Below are positions 49,332-56,249 of a stretch of 64,000 nt of DNA, piece by piece (positions within the stretch are counted from its first letter, which is position 1; each line of letters begins with the position of its first letter). The position numbers and the translations under genes are program-made. The DNA comes from Chloracidobacterium thermophilum B (GTDB lineage: Bacteria > Acidobacteriota > Blastocatellia > Chloracidobacteriales > Chloracidobacteriaceae), in assembly GCF_000226295.1 (NCBI RefSeq), contig NC_016024.1, forward strand, positions 1-64,000. Direction: 5' to 3'. The notes beneath the pieces were generated by a model, which saw nothing but the letters and a program-made list of their open reading frames with translations, searched no databases and was not told the origin of the DNA.

Positions 49332-50387
49332 TTACTCAGAAGCCCCCTTGGCTTTGGCTGTGGCTTCCGGCGCGGTTGCCGCAACGCGGTGGGGCATGAG
49401 GATGGCGCGCAGTTCCCGTTCGAGCTGTTCGCGCAATGCCGGATTGGCGGCCAGCGCCTGCTTGGCATTTTCGCGTCCCTGTCCCAGGCGTTCGCCGCCT
49501 TTGATGGAAAACCAGGCGCCGCTTTTCTCGATGAGTTTGTGTTCCACGCCGAGGTCCAGCAGGTCGCCTTCGCGGCAAATGCCCTTGCCGTAGATGATGT
49601 CGAATTCAACTTCCTTGAACGGTGGCGCCAGCTTGTTTTTGGCAATTTTGGCTTTGGTACGGCTGCCGATGATTTCCTCGCCGTCCTTGATCGAGGCCGT
49701 GCGGCGGATGTCAATCCGTACCGAGGCGTAGAACTTGAGCGCCCGGCCGCCGGTGGTCGTTTCCGGTGATCCCCACATCACGCCGATTTTTTCCCGAATC
49801 TGGTTGATGAAAATCAGGCAGGTGTTTGTACGGTTGGCGACGGCGGTCAGCTTGCGCAGGGCCTGGGACATCAGCCGTGCCTGAAGGCCCGGCAGGGCAT
49901 CGCCCATGTCGCCATCGAGTTCGGCTTTGGGAACGAGTGCTGCCACAGAGTCCACAACCACGAGGTCGAACGCTGCCGAGCGGACAAGAGCTTCTGCAAT
50001 TTCCAGCGCCTGCTCACCATTATCCGGTTGCGAGACAAAGAGGTTTTCAATATCCACGCCGAGTTTGGCGGCATAGCCCGGATCGAGCGCATGTTCGGCA
50101 TCAATGAAGGCCACCTGTCCGCCGGTGCGCTGGGCTTCGGCGGCAACGTGCAGGGCCAGCGTCGTTTTGCCGCCGGATTCCGGCCCGTAGATTTCAACGA
50201 TCCGCCCCCGGGGCACACCACCAATGCCGATGGCCGCATCAAGGCTGAGGCAGGTCGTGGAAATGGCCGGCACCTCAATGGCCTGCCGCTCGCCCAGGCG
50301 CATCACGACACCCTTGCCAAACTGCTTTTCGAGGCTGGCGATGGCGGCATCAATGGCTTTGTTGCGTTCCTGTCGTGTGTCCGTCAT
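49332..50387 (-). CDS. recA: Recombinase RecA
   Basis: RecA forms the nucleoprotein filament for homologous recombination and SOS induction. The 351-residue protein has Walker [10 protein letters not shown] at 68-76, Walker [11 protein letters not shown], loop 2 [13 protein letters not shown] and DNA-contacting [12 protein letters not shown]. The ATG at 50387 fits the conserved start. Longer in-frame upstream sequence has no conserved content. No clear LexA box was found in the 250-base gap upstream. Confidence 0.96.
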   Translation of the reverse strand: MTDTRQERNKAIDAAIASLEKQFGKGVVMRLGERQAIEVPAISTTCLSLDAAIGIGGVPRGRIVEIYGPESGGKTTLALHVAAEAQRTGGQVAFIDAEHALDPGYAAKLGVDIENLFVSQPDNGEQALEIAEALVRSAAFDLVVVDSVAALVPKAELDGDMGDALPGLQARLMSQALRKLTAVANRTNTCLIFINQIREKIGVMWGSPETTTGGRALKFYASVRIDIRRTASIKDGEEIIGSRTKAKIAKNKLAPPFKEVEFDIIYGKGICREGDLLDLGVEHKLIEKSGAWFSIKGGERLGQGRENAKQALAANPALREQLERELRAILMPHRVAATAPEATAKAKGASE

Positions 50388-50637
50388 GGGTGGCTCTCGC
50401 TTTGCAAAAGGAAAGTCGGGAAGGTTTGGAAGGAAAAACCAGAAATGGACTTTGAACCTTACCTGCCCGGCACTAGATTGAAAAGAGCAGGCTGTAAGTC
50501 TGTCCCTCGTCCGGTGGTACGGGCAAGGGGCCTGCAAGGATTTAATGCTTCCGCCCCGGTGGCTGGCGGGTCCGGGTTCAGGTTTTTGAGTTTTTCAGAT
50601 GTTGTGTTGGTGATCGCGAGTTTCAGGAGGTCTTCCC

Positions 50638-51771
50638 ATGGCGGCTCCCGGCAATCCCTTTGTGTCCATGGCGGCGCGTCCCAGTGAGCAGACCCGTGGG
50701 TTGTGCCCGGCGCTGGCGATGTATTTGTCCTGTGTCAACTGTCCGTTTGTGGCGGCCTGTCCCTACAAAACCCGGCTGGGCGATTTTGGTGTGGAGGCGG
50801 CGGCTCAGGAAAATGAGGCGCGTGACCGGGCGCAACGGCTCATGACGGTGCTGTGTAACGAAGGTGCGCCGGATGCCCAGCGGCAGCAGGCGGCCGATGA
50901 AGCGGCGGCCTGGCTGGAGGCGGACACCGGGCTGTTGCCCCACATCCGGGGGGCGCTGGCCATTGCCTTGGGGGACTACGGCGACGTACGCGCCTTCGAG
51001 CCGCTGGTGGCCACGCTGGGCGATCTGCGGCTTGGTGAGCAGCAGTCTTTCCTGCGTGAGGATGCGGCTTTGACGCTGGGCGATATGAATGACGCGCGCG
51101 CCTGCGAACCTTTGACCCACTGGCTGACGGACTGGCGGCCGGGGGTACGTTTTGCCTGCGCTGTTGCGCTGGGGCGGCTCGGTCTGCCGGAGGCGGTTCC
51201 GGCGTTGAAGTCCCTGCGGGATATTCGCATTGGTGATGATTTCGGGCAGCTCAACGAGCAGGTGCATGAGATGTGCCTGCATGCCCTGGCACTCCTGGGC
51301 GAGGCCGAGGTGCGCGAACCGTTGGAGCAGCTTCTGACGGCGGAACGGCGGGTGGCGCTGTCACGCGCTGAAATCGTCTTTGCTCTGGGCGAGCTGGGGG
51401 ACACGGCGAGTGTGCCGGCGCTCGAAGCCCTTTATGCGAGTGAGATTGGCGAGGGATTGCGCCACTACACGGCGATTGCCCTGGGCCGGCTTGGCCGGGA
51501 CACGCGCGAGCTGGTGCATCCCCTGCTGGCGGCGGAGGATGAAGACCTGGCGTTGCACGCGGCGCGGGCTTTGGCGGCATTGGGTGATGAACGGGCTATC
51601 GAGCCGCTGGTGCTGCGCGGGTTGACCTGCCGCCGTGGGTACATCCGCCGGTTGTCAGTTCAGGCGCTTCGTCCGTTTCTGGGGCAACCGGCGGTACGGG
51701 CGGCGCTGGAAGCCTACGCCGAGCAGGAGCCGGTACCGAGCCTGCGCCAACGGCTGGCACTGGGCGCATAG
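50638..51771 (+). CDS. HEAT-repeat (PBS lyase-like) protein with N-terminal Cys cluster
   Basis: The 377-residue protein has a short N-terminal segment with four cysteines (Cys23, Cys32, Cys35, Cys41; CPALAMYLSCVNCPFVAAC), followed by about eight HEAT-like repeats of roughly 30 residues. Examples are RGALAIALGDYGDVRAFEPLV and ALAALGDERAIEPLV. Proteins with these PBS-lyase HEAT repeats are common in phototrophs and often act as scaffolds. The Cys motif could bind zinc or an iron-sulfur cluster. It starts with ATG after AGGAGG. Function is unknown. Confidence 0.75.
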   Translation: MAAPGNPFVSMAARPSEQTRGLCPALAMYLSCVNCPFVAACPYKTRLGDFGVEAAAQENEARDRAQRLMTVLCNEGAPDAQRQQAADEAAAWLEADTGLLPHIRGALAIALGDYGDVRAFEPLVATLGDLRLGEQQSFLREDAALTLGDMNDARACEPLTHWLTDWRPGVRFACAVALGRLGLPEAVPALKSLRDIRIGDDFGQLNEQVHEMCLHALALLGEAEVREPLEQLLTAERRVALSRAEIVFALGELGDTASVPALEALYASEIGEGLRHYTAIALGRLGRDTRELVHPLLAAEDEDLALHAARALAALGDERAIEPLVLRGLTCRRGYIRRLSVQALRPFLGQPAVRAALEAYAEQEPVPSLRQRLALGA

Positions 51772-51867
51772 ACGGGCTGCTTACGTGCGTCGGGGTACCA
51801 CAGGTTTCAGGCTAACCTACCCCCGGAAGCAAGGCCTGGTGCGTTGCCGGGCTGCGGTCGTAAGCCG

Positions 51868-53106
51868 TTACTTCCACTGGGCTACAACGTCAAACTCAAC
51901 GAGTGCCTTGTTGGAGTTTCGCTTGCGAAGGGGCCGGCATTCGATGTGTGAGAAGCCAAGCGCAGAGAGCATTTCCGCATACAATTGCTCGGTGGGAACC
52001 AGCGTTCCATAGAATGTCGAGTTGCCAACGATGTAATGCACCTCTGCGCCAGCAGCCAAGAGTTTCGGCAGTTCACAGAAATGCGTCCACATGTCATCGA
52101 AGTATTTGGCGACGTATTTTGCCAGCAACCTGCCATGCTTGTTCTCGGCGCATGCAATGGCTTGCAGCACATTCGTCAGACGTGTACTTCTGAAGTGTCC
52201 CTCCGGGCGCTTCCAGTCTGTGAGCCGGCTCGTTGCAATTCCCCAGGTTCCACCGATGGCCTTCCAATCGAGTTCACCGGCATCCCTGCCGTTCTGGAGA
52301 AAGCCCAGCCAGTACATATATGGGCGCAGCTCACGAATGTAGGACATGCGGTTGACATAAGGCGGTGAGGTAATCACCAGGTCGAACGTTCCTGAAATCT
52401 TGCCCTTCAACGTCCGTGCATCTGCGAGGACAACGGAGGCTGTGCCGCTGGGGTTTTCCAGTACTCCTTCAAGCACAAACTGAACACTCGCTGCAAATAC
52501 CGAACCTCTGTCCACGGGAAAGGGAAGAGCGAATCCATCATCATTTCCAAATGACAGGGACTGGTGATTGAATGCCGCCTGCGACAGCTCAATGAGCGTA
52601 CGACAAAAGGCCACCAGCAGTAAATTGCGGGAAGGTGTATCCGGCTCGGTGGCCTTTTCGATAGCTGCGCGAAGCAATCGAAGAAAGGTAAGTGTTTCCA
52701 GGCTCCACCACCGTTCAACATTAAAAATAGGTGGCGTTGAAACTGGCTTGACAGCATGCCTGGCAACCAAGTCAAGCACTTCCTGACACGCAGATTGCAC
52801 CGCTTCAATGGTTTCCGCTGGGTATCGGGCAATTTTGGTTTGTGTAAGCCAGACCAGGAATGGATTAATATCGGCTGTTGTACTTTCGCGGCCGTAGCAG
52901 GCAGCGCAGAGTGCTGTTGTTCCTGTCCCACAAAATGGATCCAAAATCCTCTGTGCATTGGGATGGTTGGCAATCAGTTCCTCAACGATCTTCAAAGAAT
53001 AAGCCGGGGTTAACCTAAGCCAGCCATATCTGCCCACCCTGGCATTGAACTTGTGGGTATATTCAGCCCGGCGCCGAAGCTGTTCTCGTGACGGAAGGGA
53101 AACCAT
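51868..53106 (-). CDS. DNA amino-methyltransferase (N6-adenine or N4-cytosine) of a restriction-modification pair
   Basis: The 412-residue protein has S-adenosylmethionine motif I DPFCGTGTT at 56-64 and catalytic motif IV TSPPY at 246-250. These are diagnostic for amino-group DNA methyltransferases; motif I precedes IV, with about 180 residues between them. SPPY slightly favours N4-cytosine, but N6-adenine is possible. It lies eight bases downstream of a likely restriction endonuclease gene. The pair is clearly lower in GC than its surroundings (hand counts 43-57% per 60-base line versus about 73% in a cmr line), suggesting horizontal gain. Confidence 0.85.
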   Translation of the reverse strand: MVSLPSREQLRRRAEYTHKFNARVGRYGWLRLTPAYSLKIVEELIANHPNAQRILDPFCGTGTTALCAACYGRESTTADINPFLVWLTQTKIARYPAETIEAVQSACQEVLDLVARHAVKPVSTPPIFNVERWWSLETLTFLRLLRAAIEKATEPDTPSRNLLLVAFCRTLIELSQAAFNHQSLSFGNDDGFALPFPVDRGSVFAASVQFVLEGVLENPSGTASVVLADARTLKGKISGTFDLVITSPPYVNRMSYIRELRPYMYWLGFLQNGRDAGELDWKAIGGTWGIATSRLTDWKRPEGHFRSTRLTNVLQAIACAENKHGRLLAKYVAKYFDDMWTHFCELPKLLAAGAEVHYIVGNSTFYGTLVPTEQLYAEMLSALGFSHIECRPLRKRNSNKALVEFDVVAQWK

Positions 53107-53114
53107 ACCTGACC

Positions 53115-53933
53115 CTATGGTGCCAGCAGCACCTTGAGAGTGGCTTCCACTTCACCGCGCAGACGTTGACTGTTGCGCTGGAAGAAACCTTCCAGGTCAT
53201 AGCCAACCACATCCCACATGAAATCATAGGTGGATACCAAGGGATCATTTTTGCCGACAATGCCGGTGAGAACCAACCATTTTTCACTTCTGTACCGGTC
53301 CAAGATGTCGGCATCAATTTGTGTTGAGAGTATTATTGCACAAGGAAAATGAGCTTTTGTATATGCTATTGCCGCACTCGCAATGTCGGCATTCTGACGC
53401 TTTGCGTCCTTACTCTTGTAACCCTGTCGAATCTCAAAGACCGCGCCAATCAGTGCATTGGATATTTTGGTATCAACACCGATCTTCTCTGCGGCCTTCT
53501 GCATCCACGTATGAAAAATCTGCTTTCGGTGGTCGTCAGAAATTCCTTCCAGAGGCACCCGGCCGTCCAGGTAAAGGGTACGCTCCTTGCCCGTGGGTAG
53601 CTGTGTCTTGTAAGACCAGGTCACGTCGTTATGCGTGAGTCTCAGTGAGTCACACAGGATTGTCCTGAAAAGTTTTTCGCATCTGCTTCCTATCTGGCGA
53701 TAGACGCTTGTCATCCCGCCTGCGGCTTTGTGGGCGGTGTACATCATTGGGTTATCCAACCCAAACCAGTTGTAGAACGGATCCGCCTGATACAGCTTTT
53801 GGAACTGTTCCAAGGTCAAACCTTTACCCCGCTTGCCTTGACCAAATCTTGGCTTATATCTGGCGCAAACCCGAATTGGCTCAAGCACGATGTCAAGGTA
53901 ACGCTTGTCTTGAGTATCCAAGCCAAAATTCAT
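53115..53933 (-). CDS. Likely type II restriction endonuclease
   Basis: The 272-residue protein is named mainly from context: it precedes a DNA methyltransferase by eight bases on the same strand, with matching low GC. It has charged stretches that could form a PD-(D/E)xK nuclease site: Asp123 (LYLDGRV) and Glu167 with Lys173 and Lys175 (FEIRQGYKSKD). The run FEIRQGYKSKDAKRQNAD looks like a conserved core, and there are no membrane or signal segments. I do not recognise its specificity family. It could instead be another accessory DNA-interacting protein. Confidence 0.6.
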   Translation of the reverse strand: MNFGLDTQDKRYLDIVLEPIRVCARYKPRFGQGKRGKGLTLEQFQKLYQADPFYNWFGLDNPMMYTAHKAAGGMTSVYRQIGSRCEKLFRTILCDSLRLTHNDVTWSYKTQLPTGKERTLYLDGRVPLEGISDDHRKQIFHTWMQKAAEKIGVDTKISNALIGAVFEIRQGYKSKDAKRQNADIASAAIAYTKAHFPCAIILSTQIDADILDRYRSEKWLVLTGIVGKNDPLVSTYDFMWDVVGYDLEGFFQRNSQRLRGEVEATLKVLLAP

Positions 53934-53982
53934 GATCTAGTGGCGTCCAGGTGTGTATCCGTGGAATACACGGCTGCCAAGG

Positions 53983-54933
53983 CTAACCCCGAATTGGTGG
54001 GTGGTCCCAGTTGGCCAGAACGCCATTCCACGGTGGAATGACAATCGAAGCCTTGCCTTCACAGACCGTCTTGCATGCCAGGCGGATGACCGGGTGCTCT
54101 GTCCCATCGTACGGATAGCCAATTTTTTTCAGGCGCGTGACTTCAAAGGGCGTAATCGCACTGAGGTTTTCAGCGCCGCTCAGTACACCAATCCAGCACG
54201 TGCCACAGGCCCCGGTCTGGCATTCCGTGGGAATCGGTCCCGCGACACAGCGCGGGTCTTTTGCCTTGAACGCTGCCGCATTGGGCATCTGCCCGGCGGC
54301 CGTCGTCAGGGGCTGCCCATAAATGGCCTGAAACTTTGCCGCCGGGTCATGTTCATCAAAGCGAATCGTGTAGGTCTGGTTGATTTCACTGCGCAGGAGC
54401 ATATCCCACACGGTGCGTGGCTCCGGCCGCCGACGCTCGGCAACGATCAGTTCCGGCTCCAGCGGCGGCACATCCATTGGCGGCGGGGGCGTTAGGAAGG
54501 CTTCCACGCCGACCTGTTGCAGCGTGGCGTAAGCCACGGCCGTAATCCCCAGCGCCAGTGCCGGATCAACCCCTGTGCGCCGTGCTGCCTGGCGAATATG
54601 GTTTTCCAGCGTTGTCCGAGGCGGCGTGCGGAGGTCAATCAGCACGGCTTTCTGAACCTTCGGCCAGAAACGATGTCCATAAAAAAACCGGTGTGAGGTG
54701 TGAATATGGTCAGCCAGGCGGTAGCGCCCGTTGAGCAGGCAGTCCTGCCGGGCGCGCGCTTCATCTTCGGCCAGCATGCGAAACAGCTTGACCGGATAAA
54801 AAGCAAACCACACCCGGAGCGCGTTCTGGTCAACGGGGTGCACATCGGGCAGAAGGCTGGCAACAATCGCCGCCCAGGCTTCGTCGTCGTGGCGGCGCAG
54901 AAACTCAATAAACTGACCGACAGTATCTGACAT
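53983..54933 (-). CDS. Protein with C-terminal [2Fe-2S] ferredoxin domain and unknown N-terminal domain
   Basis: The 316-residue protein has a plant-type [2Fe-2S] ferredoxin domain at about 185-305. Its cluster cysteines are Cys238, Cys243, Cys246 and Cys287 (CQTGACGTC...LAC). Residues about 1-150 form a helical region with a conserved-looking His-rich stretch (ADHIHTSHRFFYGHRFW), which I do not recognise. A Pro-rich linker lies between. An electron-transfer role is likely; its partner is unknown. The ATG at 54933 is preferred over GTG at 54948 for its spacing from AGGT. It precedes the low-GC restriction pair. Confidence 0.72.
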   Translation of the reverse strand: MSDTVGQFIEFLRRHDDEAWAAIVASLLPDVHPVDQNALRVWFAFYPVKLFRMLAEDEARARQDCLLNGRYRLADHIHTSHRFFYGHRFWPKVQKAVLIDLRTPPRTTLENHIRQAARRTGVDPALALGITAVAYATLQQVGVEAFLTPPPPMDVPPLEPELIVAERRRPEPRTVWDMLLRSEINQTYTIRFDEHDPAAKFQAIYGQPLTTAAGQMPNAAAFKAKDPRCVAGPIPTECQTGACGTCWIGVLSGAENLSAITPFEVTRLKKIGYPYDGTEHPVIRLACKTVCEGKASIVIPPWNGVLANWDHPPIRG

Positions 54934-55038
54934 GGTGAATACCTGCACGTCTGAGGTTGTCCCTTATGCGCGCATGGCGCGAAATCGGGCATCATAGTCG
55001 GGCGTTCATCAGACTGTCCACTGTGCGAGGTGTGGCCG

Positions 55039-56016
55039 GTGAAGGCGCTGCGTTTGGTCAACGGACAATTACAGCTCGCCGAAATCCCCCGGCCGGACAT
55101 GCCCGAAGAAGCGGTCATCCGGGTGACTTATGCCGGTATCTGTGCGACGGATGCCGCCATCGTACGGGGCTACACCGGCTTTTCCGGCACGCTGGGCCAC
55201 GAATTTGTCGGCGTCGTGGCTGCGGCCCCCGATGCTGCCTGGATCGGGCGGCGGGTCGTCGGAGACATCAACGTGGCCTGCGGCACGTGTGAAGCCTGTC
55301 AAGCCGGCGACAGACACCACTGCGCGCAACGCACCGTCATCGGCATCCGCCAGCGCGACGGCGCTTTTGCCGAATACCTGGCGCTGCCGCTGCGCAACCT
55401 CTACGCCGTGCCTGATACCGTCAGTGATCTGGATGCCGTCTTTGCCGAGCCGCTGGCCGCCGCCTGTCGCATTCTGGAGCAGGTTTCCTGCCAGCCAGGC
55501 CAGACGGTAGCCGTTTTGGGTGACGGCAAGCTTGGACAACTCATTGCCCGGGTGCTGCACGCGCATGGGCTGGTTGTGACACTCATCGGCCGTCACGCAC
55601 GCAAGCTGGCCGTGGCGGCCGAAGCCGGTATCGCAACCCGCCACGCGGATGAACTTCGGTCGGCAAACCGCCGGTTCGAGGTCGTTGTGGAAGCCTCCGG
55701 GCGCGCTACCGGTTTGGCCGATGCCCTGCGACTGGTACGCCCCCGTGGAACGGTCGTGCTCAAGTCCACTTCAGAAACACCTTGGATGCTTCCTCCAGCC
55801 ACAGTTGTCGTCCCGGAAGTGACGCTGGTCGGGTCGCGCTGTGGCGATATGCCAACCGCTCTGGCGCTGCTCGCCGCACGCAAGGTCAACCCACAGCCGC
55901 TCATCGAAGCGGTCTATGACCTGGACGACGGACGACGCGCTTTCGAGCACGCGACCACACCGGGCGTGCTCAAGGTGCTGCTCCGGTGCTATCTGCCAGA
56001 AGGCACACCACGGTAA
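55039..56016 (+). CDS. Zinc-containing medium-chain dehydrogenase/reductase
   Basis: The 325-residue MDR-family enzyme oxidises an alcohol or polyol with NAD(P). It has the catalytic zinc region (AGICATDAAI, LGHEFVGVV), the structural zinc motif with four cysteines (CGTCEACQAGDRHHC) and the Rossmann glycine loop VAVLGDGKLGQL. The GTG at 55039 was chosen because GAGG lies eight bases upstream and MKALRL is the usual family start; GTG at 55030 is another option. BchC of bacteriochlorophyll synthesis is a distant relative, but the structural zinc motif speaks against that name. The substrate is unknown. Confidence 0.82.
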   Translation: MKALRLVNGQLQLAEIPRPDMPEEAVIRVTYAGICATDAAIVRGYTGFSGTLGHEFVGVVAAAPDAAWIGRRVVGDINVACGTCEACQAGDRHHCAQRTVIGIRQRDGAFAEYLALPLRNLYAVPDTVSDLDAVFAEPLAAACRILEQVSCQPGQTVAVLGDGKLGQLIARVLHAHGLVVTLIGRHARKLAVAAEAGIATRHADELRSANRRFEVVVEASGRATGLADALRLVRPRGTVVLKSTSETPWMLPPATVVVPEVTLVGSRCGDMPTALALLAARKVNPQPLIEAVYDLDDGRRAFEHATTPGVLKVLLRCYLPEGTPR

Positions 56017-56165
56017 CGGTTTCCGGCCGACGTCAAGCTCTGTCTGCGCAATATGCCTGCCAGAGGTTCACTCCTTATGGTTTCTGTTGAAGTGTTGCTG
56101 GCTGGCAGAGTAAAACAGAGAAAGTACAACCACTTGCAAAACACTCTGGGACGCCGTAGCTGCCA

Positions 56166-56202
56166 GGCACGCTTGCCGTGCCAAGGCCCTTGGGAAGGGC
56201 TT
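56166..56202. other. Two adjacent stem-loops before the Cmr operon
   Basis: A perfect 6-bp stem (GGCACG 56166-56171 with CGTGCC 56177-56182) is followed at once by a second stem (AAGGCCCTT 56183-56191 with AAGGGCTT 56195-56202, one bulge, GGG loop). They lie in the gap after the dehydrogenase gene, 47 bases before the Cas10 start. They could be a terminator of the upstream gene or leader structure of the CRISPR operon; no U-rich tail is present. Confidence 0.4.
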
Positions 56203-56249
56203 GATACGGACCCCGCTTGGCTATGGCCGGACTGTGGGAGGTAACGCCC

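Noticed and set aside
49332-50387. RecA Walker [10 protein letters not shown] as an anomaly
   Set aside because: The Ser-to-Gly change occurs in other functional RecA proteins such as those of Thermus, so it is not noteworthy.
55039-56016. BchC (bacteriochlorophyllide dehydrogenase) identity
   Set aside because: The four-cysteine structural zinc motif and sorbitol/threonine dehydrogenase-like pattern fit general MDR enzymes better, and no bch gene is nearby.
56134-56162. TTGCAA-17-TAGCTG as a Cmr promoter
   Set aside because: Both hexamers are poor matches; chance occurrence is likely.
56017-56249. Possible CRISPR array upstream of cmr2
   Set aside because: No repeated unit of 20 or more bases is present; only two short hairpins were found.
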